This document shows positions 1 to 5,107 of a DNA stretch of 5,107 nucleotides, one piece after another. This DNA comes from DATHYZ01 sp035458865 (GTDB lineage: Bacteria > Chloroflexota > Limnocylindria > Limnocylindrales > CSP1-4). Under the pieces are notes generated by a model. It saw only the letters and a list, made by a program, of their open reading frames with translations. It searched no databases and was not told the DNA's origin. The stretch covers positions 1 through 5,107 of the forward strand of contig DATHYZ010000169.1 of the NCBI GenBank assembly GCA_035458865.1. Reading direction: 5' to 3'. Numbering within the stretch: the first letter of the stretch is position 1; each line of letters begins with the position of its first letter. The translations under genes were made by a program, and so were the position numbers.

Positions 1-106
1 CGAGCCGAGCGTCGAGCCGAGCGTCGAGCCGAGCGTCGAGCCGAGCGTCGAGCCGAGCGTCGAGCCGAGCGTCGAGCCGAGCGTCGAGCCGAGCGTCGAG
101 CCGAGC
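1..106 (+). repeat. Perfect 12-bp tandem repeat, about 8.8 copies, in-frame
   Basis: The unit CGAGCCGAGCGT occurs eight times without a mismatch (1-96), followed by the first ten bases of a ninth copy (97-106). The array starts at the window edge, so its true length is unknown. The unit is a multiple of three, so copy-number change alters only the number of EPSV units and never the frame. The complete identity, including third codon positions, suggests recent expansion or homogenisation by slippage or recombination. There are no unique spacers, so this is not CRISPR. Confidence 0.97.
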
Positions 107-295
107 CCGACCGGCGACGTCTTGGGGATCACCGCGCCACCACAGATCACGCCGCCCCCCACCGACTCGATCGCGGCGCCCTCGGCGGCTGCGGACGCAG
201 GCGCGGTGCGCCTCGCCCTCCTCGGGCTGGCGGCTGCGATCGCCGGGGTGCTGATGGCCCGGCCCCGACGCCGAGCAGCCGTGACCAACGACTGA
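2..295 (+). CDS. C-terminal end of a surface protein with (EPSV)n repeats and a membrane anchor (5' partial)
   Basis: The 5' end lies outside the window. The frame is fixed by the TGA at 293-295 and reads back to the edge without a stop, giving 97 visible residues. Residues 1-32 are eight exact Glu-Pro-Ser-Val units, followed by EPSPTGDV and a Pro/Thr/Ala linker (about 40-68). A hydrophobic segment (about 69-86, RLALLGLAAAIAGVLMA) is followed by a basic RPRRR tail and a short polar end. This is the usual layout of a C-terminally anchored exported protein: outside stalk, one helix, positive cytoplasmic tail. The stretch ITPPPTDS at 49-56 loosely resembles an LPXT-type sortase signal but lacks the leading Leu-Pro and the Gly, so sorting is only a possibility. 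The Pro/Glu/Ser repeat would act as an extended, acidic, flexible wall-spanning stalk. The functional domain is upstream and unseen, so its activity cannot be named. The gene is convergent with the MBL hydrolase gene, with a strong hairpin between them. Confidence 0.8.
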   Translation, partial: EPSVEPSVEPSVEPSVEPSVEPSVEPSVEPSVEPSPTGDVLGITAPPQITPPPTDSIAAPSAAADAGAVRLALLGLAAAIAGVLMARPRRRAAVTND

Positions 296-320
296 CCGTC
301 GCTGTCCCCGACGTGCTCAG

Positions 321-350
321 GACCGGGGTGCGGTGATCCGCACCCCGGTC
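321..350. terminator. Perfect hairpin between convergent genes, probable bidirectional terminator
   Basis: GACCGGGGTGCGG at 321-333 is the exact reverse complement of CCGCACCCCGGTC at 338-350, giving a 13-bp GC-rich stem with a 4-base TGAT loop. It lies 25 bp past the surface-protein stop and about 95 bp past the MBL hydrolase stop on the other strand. There is no clean T-tract on either side (GCTCGATTCC follows on +), so it is not a textbook intrinsic terminator. The stem length and convergent position still make transcript-end formation the best reading. Confidence 0.65.
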
Positions 351-395
351 GCTCGATTCCTGCTGGATGGCCGGTGGCCGATGCCGATCGGGGTC

Positions 396-448
396 CTGAT
401 CGCGGCCGCTGGGAGCCGGGCTGGGCCGCCGGGGTCCGCGGCGATCAG
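396..448 (-). other. Inverted repeat around the MBL hydrolase stop codon
   Basis: CTGATCGC at 396-403 is the reverse complement of GCGATCAG at 441-448. The right arm overlaps the TGA stop of the hydrolase gene (445-447). The 37-base interval is G/C-rich and could fold further. It might act as a weak 3'-end structure for the minus-strand transcript. An 8-bp match in DNA this GC-rich can arise by chance, so the call is tentative. Nothing else was recognised in the gap 296-444 apart from the stronger hairpin at 321-350. Confidence 0.25.
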
Positions 449-1194
449 ACGGTGAGGCGATCCCCGGGCCAGACGAAGCGGACCTCGCCGTCCCAGCCCT
501 CGTTGACGGCGGCGATCGTCTCGTCGGCGTCGTAGCCCATCTGGAGGTGGGTCAGGAGGACCCGGCCGGGCCGCGTGGCGGCGGCCAGCTGGCCGATGGC
601 CTGCCCATCCAGGTGGAGCTCGTCCACGGGCACGGGCCCCGGCCCGAACGACACCTCGGTCAGCAGCGTGTCACCGGGGCGGACGAGCGGCGCGAGATCC
701 ATGGCTGCGCCGCAGTCGCCGGAGTACACGAGGCCGGGGCCATCCTCCCCGCTGACGGTGACGCGGACGGCGTGGCTGTCGGCCGTGTGGGTCACCCGGA
801 TGGTCTCGATGCTGAGGGGCCCGATCGTCCTCAGTCCGGGGCGGAGCGGCTCGAGGTCCAACGAAGCGTCGAAGAAGCCATCGCTCGCGTGGAGGGCATC
901 CAGGCGCTGGTCCAGGCCCTCGGGCGCATGGACCGTCATCCGGCGTGACGGCTTGAACTCGTAGCAGAGGTAGTGGCGGAGCGGGACGAGGTCGATGAGA
1001 TGGTCGGGGTGGAGGTGGCTGATGACGATCCCGTCGAGGCGGCTCGGCTCGATCATCGCGAAGAGGGAAGGCAGGATGCCGTGCCCGAAGTCGAGGACGA
1101 TCGACGCGCCGGCCGCCTGGACCAGGTAGGCGGACCCCAGGGCGCCCGGGCGGTCCGTGTAGGCCGGCCCGGCCCCGATGACGGTCAGCTCCAC
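445..1194 (-). CDS. MBL-fold metallo-hydrolase (RNase Z-like / YhfI-like)
   Basis: This is a 249-residue cytoplasmic protein with no signal peptide or membrane segment. The full set of metallo-beta-lactamase-fold metal ligands can be seen: SHLHPDH at 59-65 (H60, H62, D64, H65), H136 in VTHTADSHAVRV, D160 in YSGDCG, and H216 in LLTHL, with a further H194 in ELHLDG. The N-terminus (MELTVIGAG...GSAYLVQAAGASIVLDFGHG) and the size match short RNase Z-like members of the YhfI type. These lack the long tRNA-binding exosite arm, so tRNA processing is not implied; a phosphodiester or other ester substrate is likelier but unknown. It binds two divalent metals, judging by the family. The start is GTG at 1194-1192, the first start after an in-frame TAG at 1224-1222; only a weak GAAG-like site precedes it. 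It lies 150 bp past the anti-sigma gene, so it may have its own promoter or be the last gene of the same transcript. Confidence 0.88.
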   Translation of the reverse strand: MELTVIGAGPAYTDRPGALGSAYLVQAAGASIVLDFGHGILPSLFAMIEPSRLDGIVISHLHPDHLIDLVPLRHYLCYEFKPSRRMTVHAPEGLDQRLDALHASDGFFDASLDLEPLRPGLRTIGPLSIETIRVTHTADSHAVRVTVSGEDGPGLVYSGDCGAAMDLAPLVRPGDTLLTEVSFGPGPVPVDELHLDGQAIGQLAAATRPGRVLLTHLQMGYDADETIAAVNEGWDGEVRFVWPGDRLTV

Positions 1195-1224
1195 GGTGGC
1201 GTCGACTTCATGACCGGGAGACTA

Positions 1225-1270
1225 CCGCAGGTCAGGGCGCCGCCGCAGGTCAGGGCGCCGCCGCAGGTCG
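1225..1270 (-). repeat. 18-bp tandem repeat, about 2.5 copies, between genes
   Basis: The unit CCGCAGGTCAGGGCGCCG occurs exactly at 1225-1242 and 1243-1260, and a third, partial copy begins at 1261 (CCGCAGGTC) before diverging. It lies between the candidate anti-sigma gene and the MBL hydrolase gene, just upstream of the hydrolase start. Read on the minus strand in the frame of the anti-sigma gene it would encode Pro-Asp-Leu-Arg-Arg-Arg repeats, but it follows that gene's stop codon. No role is evident. Confidence 0.85.
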
Positions 1271-1308
1271 GGGCTGGGCGGTCGGGGGTGACGGACCGAC
1301 CCGACCGT

Positions 1309-1330
1309 CGGAGCCGAGCGAACGGCTCCG
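1309..1330 (-). terminator. Short hairpin just after the anti-sigma gene, possible terminator
   Basis: CGGAGCCG at 1309-1316 pairs exactly with CGGCTCCG at 1323-1330 around a 6-base loop. It begins about 15 bp past the TAG of the candidate anti-sigma gene. A second inverted repeat, GGTCGGG at 1280-1286 with CCCGACC at 1300-1306, follows in the direction of transcription. Neither has a T-tract. It could attenuate or end the operon before the MBL hydrolase gene, but support is limited to position and an 8-bp stem. No convincing promoter was seen in the 1195-1344 gap. Confidence 0.3.
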
Positions 1331-1344
1331 GGGGCTCGCCCGAG

Positions 1345-2076
1345 CTACGGGACGGTGGACGGCTTGCCCGGCGGCTCGGACGGCTTGCCCGGCGGCTCGG
1401 ACGGCTTGCCCGGCGGCTCGGACGGCTTGCCCGGATCGACCTCCTCGAGGCGCTCAAGGACCTGGCTCGAGTGCTCGATCGCGATCCGCAGCCCCGGCAG
1501 GGCGGCGTCGGGAGCCCCATCGAGAAGGCCCTGCAGCACGGCCAGGTGGGCGCGCACCCTCGCCTCGATCGCCCCGAGCGATCCTGGGTCGGCCTCGCCG
1601 GCCAGCACGGCGTCGTCCAGCTCGTCGTCATAGGCGCGGAGGGCCGCGTTCGCTGCGCGCGCATCGCCGCCGGTGATGGCGGCCATGATCTCCTCGATCC
1701 GCTGATCGAGCTGCTCGAGCTCCGCGACGGCATGGGCCGCTGGGTCGGCCGGCGCCATCGCCTCCTCGACCCACAGGCGGAGATCGTAGAGCGGACCGCC
1801 GGGGCCGGTCGCGGCAAGGGCCCCGCCCGCCAGGACGAGGACGGCTGCAGCGCCAAGGACCGCGGCCACGAGCCGTCGGCGCTGGCTCCACGGTGCACCG
1901 GTGCTCGCGACCGCGACCGAGGCGGCCGGCGCAGCCTCGGCGGCCTTTGCCACCAGCACCGCGCGCAGGCGGCCGGCCGCGGTCGCGTCGGGTCGAAGGC
2001 GCCGCTCGGCGTACAGCTCGAGCAGCTCCTGGACCTCGCGCTCGCCCGCCGTGGGCTCGCCTGTCGTGTCGTTCAT
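1345..2076 (-). CDS. Membrane-anchored candidate anti-sigma factor, DUF5667-like, with a PPGKPSE repeat tail
   Basis: This is a 243-residue single-pass membrane protein. Residues 1-67 form an Ala/Glu/Arg-rich, mostly helical cytoplasmic region (VQELLELYAERRLRPD near 15-30) that could hold a partner sigma factor. Residues 69-89 are one transmembrane helix preceded by RRR. The outer part starts with GPGGPLYDLRLWVEEA (91-106), which resembles the DUF5667 opening in which a Pro-Leu-Tyr-x-Leu segment leads into a long helix, and continues as a predicted helical bundle to about 213. The tail (216-243) is 3.5 units of Gly-Lys-Pro-Ser-Glu-Pro-Pro, probably a flexible wall-facing stalk. There is no cysteine at all, so it is not a zinc-binding (HxxxCxxC) anti-sigma factor. 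The ATG overlaps the sigma stop as ATGA, implying coupled translation and roughly equal dosage. The anti-sigma role is inferred from this pairing and the topology, not from a recognised sigma-binding motif. Confidence 0.8.
   Translation of the reverse strand: MNDTTGEPTAGEREVQELLELYAERRLRPDATAAGRLRAVLVAKAAEAAPAASVAVASTGAPWSQRRRLVAAVLGAAAVLVLAGGALAATGPGGPLYDLRLWVEEAMAPADPAAHAVAELEQLDQRIEEIMAAITGGDARAANAALRAYDDELDDAVLAGEADPGSLGAIEARVRAHLAVLQGLLDGAPDAALPGLRIAIEHSSQVLERLEEVDPGKPSEPPGKPSEPPGKPSEPPGKPSTVP
1360..1434 (-). repeat. Perfect 21-bp tandem repeat, about 3.6 copies, in-frame
   Basis: Three identical 21-bp units lie at 1360-1380, 1381-1401 and 1402-1422, with the first 12 bases of a fourth at 1423-1434. 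On the minus strand each encodes Ser-Glu-Pro-Pro-Gly-Lys-Pro at the extracytoplasmic C-terminus of the candidate anti-sigma protein. The unit is a multiple of three, so copy-number change would lengthen or shorten the tail without shifting the frame. Exact identity suggests recent duplication. Confidence 0.95.
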
Positions 2077-2669
2077 CCGTCGTCCGTCCGTTCGATCCTC
2101 CCGCCCGGCTCGCCGCCGGTCGGTTCGTCCAGCCCGAGTCGCCGCCTCAGCGCGGCGATCCCCCGGAACTGCAGCCCCCGGATCGTGCCTTCCTGCTTGT
2201 CCATCGCGACGGCGGCCTCCCGGGCCGAGAGCCCGGCGAAGAACCGCAGAGCGATGGCGTCACGCTGATCGTCCGTCAACTCCGCGAGCGCCTCGGCGAC
2301 CTCGTCGAGGGCTTCCCGCATCGTCACGATGTCGTCCGGCCCGGCATCGTCGCCGGGTCGCTCCGCCACGGCCTCCAGGTCGGTGTGGTCGCGCCTGGTG
2401 CGCACGTGGTCGATGACCGTGTTCCTGGCCAGCCGGAAGAGCCAGCCCCCGAAGGGTGCGCCGCGTGCCTCGTAGCGTGGCAGCGCCTCCAGGGCCTTGA
2501 CGAAGACGAGCTGCGTCAGGTCCTCCGCGTCCGCCGGGCGTGCGACGCGGCTGGCGACGAAGCGATAGACCGGGCCATGGTAGTGGTCGAACAATCGGCC
2601 GAACGCTTCCGCGTCGCCGGTCCGAGCCGCTTCCACGAGCCGCTCGATCGCGGCGTCGTCGCTCGTCAT
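2073..2669 (-). CDS. ECF-type RNA polymerase sigma factor (sigma-70 family)
   Basis: This 198-residue protein has the two-domain ECF layout. Region 2 spans about 21-93 (FGRLFDHYHGPVYRFVASRV, then DAEDLTQLVFVKAL and the -10-contacting GGWLFRLARNTVIDHVRTRR). An acidic linker (about 94-117) follows, then region 4 at about 127-178 with a helix-turn-helix (LTDDQRDAIALRFFAGLSAREAAVAMDKQEGTIRGLQFRGIAALRRRL) for the -35 element. There is no region 1.1 or 3. The region-4 signature (EGTIRGLQFRGIAALRR) recalls BldN-like ECF factors (EGAVK-LQ-RA-ALR), a resemblance recalled rather than tested. It would redirect RNA polymerase when released from the membrane protein encoded next, with which it shares ATGA. 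The ATG start lies 21 bp after the PHP phosphatase stop, with only a weak GGG-type ribosome site. No autoregulatory promoter was identified in that short gap, so expression probably depends on read-through from upstream genes or on a promoter inside them. Confidence 0.93.
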   Translation of the reverse strand: MTSDDAAIERLVEAARTGDAEAFGRLFDHYHGPVYRFVASRVARPADAEDLTQLVFVKALEALPRYEARGAPFGGWLFRLARNTVIDHVRTRRDHTDLEAVAERPGDDAGPDDIVTMREALDEVAEALAELTDDQRDAIALRFFAGLSAREAAVAMDKQEGTIRGLQFRGIAALRRRLGLDEPTGGEPGGRIERTDDG

Positions 2670-2690
2670 AACGAACCCATGCCCCCGGCG

Positions 2691-3538
2691 TTAGGCGGCG
2701 CCGTCGGGGATGGCGACCCGGACCGGCGCTCCGCCGCGGCGGAAGTGAAGGGCTCCGAGGCCGGTCGAGGCCGCCAGCCGGTAGCCGTCGCCCAGGAATG
2801 CCCCGAAGCTGTGGAGGCGATGGGCGTCGGATCCGACCGAGATCCGCTCCCCGCCGAGCTCGCGGAACCGCGCCACGGCCCACGGCGCCGGGTAGATCTC
2901 CTCGGCCGCCTGGCGGAGCCCGCTGGTGTTGATCTCCAGGCCCGTGCCCCCATCGACGAGCGCACGCAGGATGGGCTCGTACAACTCCGGCGCGGATGCC
3001 AGCCGGGACGGCTCCACGTGCGGCACGAGGTAGCGCTTGACGAAGTCGAGGTGCCCGAGCGCGTCGAACAGGCCGCTGCGCGCGGCCGCCAGCACCTCCA
3101 CGAAGTACGGCTCGAGGATCTCGGGCAGCGACCGCCCGGCCACGAACGACGCGACCCGCGACGCCTCGTACGGGGAACCCGCCATGACGTGGACCGAGCC
3201 GATGACGAAGGCGTAGGCGTGCCGGGAGAGGTGCTCGCGGATGTCGGCCTCGTAGCGAGCCTGGGAGGTGATCTCGATGCCGAACCGGATGGCGACGCGG
3301 TCGGCCCAGCGCTCGGCCGCCTCCCGGACGACCCGCTCGCGCTCCTCGAACGTCGCGAAGCCATGGGCCGGGGCGCCGGGCTGGAAGTCGAGGTGGTCGG
3401 TGATGGCGAGCTCGGCGATGCGGCGCTCGACCGCCAGCTCGGCGTACGCGTCGAGATCCGCGTCGGCGTCGGGCGACAGCCGGGTGTGGAGATGGGCATC
3501 GAGGGGCAGGTCCCGGTCACCCGGGCGGATGCCGGTCG

Positions 3539-3542
<4 letters not shown>
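2691..3542 (-). CDS. PHP-domain phosphoesterase, histidinol-phosphatase (HisJ/HisK) type
   Basis: This 283-residue cytoplasmic enzyme carries the complete PHP trinuclear metal site: DAHLHT (H17, H19), ITDH (D49, H50), FGIEIT (E90), GSVHVM (H118), LGHLDFVKRY (H164, D166), GLEINTSGLR (E203) and VGSDAH (D239, H241). The GHLD..KRY and EINTSG blocks are typical of HisJ-type L-histidinol-phosphate phosphatases, which release phosphate in the penultimate steps of histidine synthesis; length fits that family. No other his gene is in the window and its neighbours degrade threonine, so it may act on another phosphate ester. The start is GTG at 3542-3540, overlapping the kbl TGA as GTGA; no other start before the first HxH motif fits well. 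Translational coupling to kbl is likely because no strong ribosome site is visible. The PHP phosphoesterase call is firm; the substrate is not. Confidence 0.88.
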
Positions 3543-4767
<1,225 letters not shown>

Positions 4768-4768
<1 letters not shown>

Positions 4769-5107
4769 CACGCGCTCCAATCCATGATGACCTTGCCGGA
4801 GGCGCCGGAGCGGGCGGCGGCGAAGGCGGCCTCGAACTCGCGGAACGGGAAGCGGTGGGTGATCGCCGGCCGGATGTCCAGGCCGGACTGCACCATCACC
4901 GTCATCTTGTACCAGGTCTCGTACATCTCACGGCCGTAGATGCCCTTGACCGTGAGCATCTTGAAGACGATCTCGTTGAGGTCGAGCGAGAGCTCCTCGG
5001 TCGGGATGCCCAGCTGGGCCAGGCCGCCGCCGTGGGCCATGTTGGCGATGGCCAGGCGGATGGCGTCGGCCACGCCCGACATCTCCAGCACGACGTCGAA
5101 CCCCTCG
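4768..5107 (-). CDS. tdh: L-threonine 3-dehydrogenase, C-terminal third (5' partial at the window edge)
   Basis: Read from the right edge, 112 residues are visible, starting EGFDVVLEMSG and ending GKVIMDWSA. This matches the C-terminal third of Tdh (about 341 residues in E. coli), a zinc-dependent medium-chain dehydrogenase that oxidises L-threonine with NAD+ to 2-amino-3-ketobutyrate. Family hallmarks seen here are LEMSG at the end of the Rossmann fold, MAHGGGLAQLGIP, the near-invariant VKGIYGREMYETWYKM block, QSGLDIRPAITHRF and the closing SGKVIMDW. The catalytic zinc ligands (Cys, His, Glu) and the four structural-zinc cysteines belong to the N-terminal part outside the window. The reading is open to the edge, so the gene continues to the right; the GTG at 5091 is an internal codon. 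It lies directly upstream of kbl with a TGATG overlap, which supports coupled production of the two pathway enzymes. Confidence 0.96.
4775..4778 (-). promoter_or_regulatory. Ribosome binding site of kbl, inside the tdh 3' end
   Basis: On the minus strand GGAG is followed by the 6-base spacer CGCGTG and then ATG at 4768. It lies within the last codons of tdh. The spacing supports the ATG rather than the upstream TTG (4780) or GTG (4771) as the kbl start. The TTG could not use this site because it overlaps it. Confidence 0.65.

Noticed and set aside
1..106. CRISPR array at the left edge
   Set aside because: Head-to-tail 12-bp units with no spacers, in frame with a protein ending in a membrane anchor.
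1185..1898. Minus-strand open frame of 237 codons overlapping the anti-sigma gene in another frame
   Set aside because: It is an Arg/Ser/Pro-rich out-of-frame shadow; the other frame has the membrane helix, the DUF5667-like region and the ATGA junction.
1345..2076. Zinc-binding (ZAS) anti-sigma factor
   Set aside because: The protein contains no cysteine, so the HxxxCxxC motif is absent.
973..2268. Long + strand open frame (431 codons) across the MBL start and the anti-sigma gene
   Set aside because: It runs antisense to genes with clear families, its product is a low-complexity Arg/Gly/Asp-rich string, and such frames are expected opposite GC-rich genes.
2670..2690. Autoregulatory promoter directly upstream of the sigma gene
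   Set aside because: The gap is only 21 bp and shows no -35/-10 pair; any promoter would have to lie inside the PHP gene and cannot be recognised by eye.
2666..3520. Minus-strand open frame of 284 codons overlapping the PHP gene
   Set aside because: Ser/Arg/Pro-rich shadow with none of the PHP metal motifs present in the true frame.

Overview
The window is a GC-rich bacterial chromosome segment that uses GTG as well as ATG starts, packs genes tightly and has long spurious open frames antisense to its real genes. The gene style (an ECF sigma factor paired with a DUF5667-like membrane protein, Tdh-Kbl of the general bacterial type, a Pro/Ser/Glu-rich surface-protein tail) suggests a high-GC actinobacterium or a Chloroflexota lineage such as Limnocylindria. 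That placement is inference from style, not from a marker gene.

Layout. At the left edge on the + strand is the 3' end of a surface-protein gene: a perfect 12-bp tandem array encoding (Glu-Pro-Ser-Val)n, a proline-rich linker, one C-terminal membrane helix and a basic tail. It converges on the minus-strand genes, with a perfect 13-bp-stem hairpin (321-350) between them as a probable shared terminator. Everything else is on the minus strand. In transcription order, from right to left: the end of tdh (threonine 3-dehydrogenase), kbl (2-amino-3-ketobutyrate CoA ligase), a HisJ-type PHP phosphatase, an ECF sigma factor, a membrane-anchored candidate anti-sigma/DUF5667-like protein and, after a 150-bp gap, an MBL-fold metallo-hydrolase.

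How the genes fit together. Tdh oxidises L-threonine to 2-amino-3-ketobutyrate and Kbl cleaves that with CoA to glycine and acetyl-CoA, so the right side is a complete threonine-to-glycine module. The junctions are tight: tdh/kbl share TGATG, kbl/php share GTGA, php/sigma are 21 bp apart and sigma/anti-sigma share ATGA. This points to one translationally coupled operon joining amino-acid catabolism, a histidinol-phosphatase-like enzyme and a sigma/anti-sigma switch. That combination is the most interesting feature here. The switch may be a passenger on read-through from tdh-kbl or may be functionally tied to it; the sequence alone does not decide.

Three unrelated tandem arrays (12-, 18- and 21-bp units) lie within the left 1.45 kb. 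Two are in-frame in the extracytoplasmic tails of membrane proteins. No RNA genes, insertion sequences, CRISPR arrays or clear promoters were seen, and no gene-free stretch exceeds about 150 bp.
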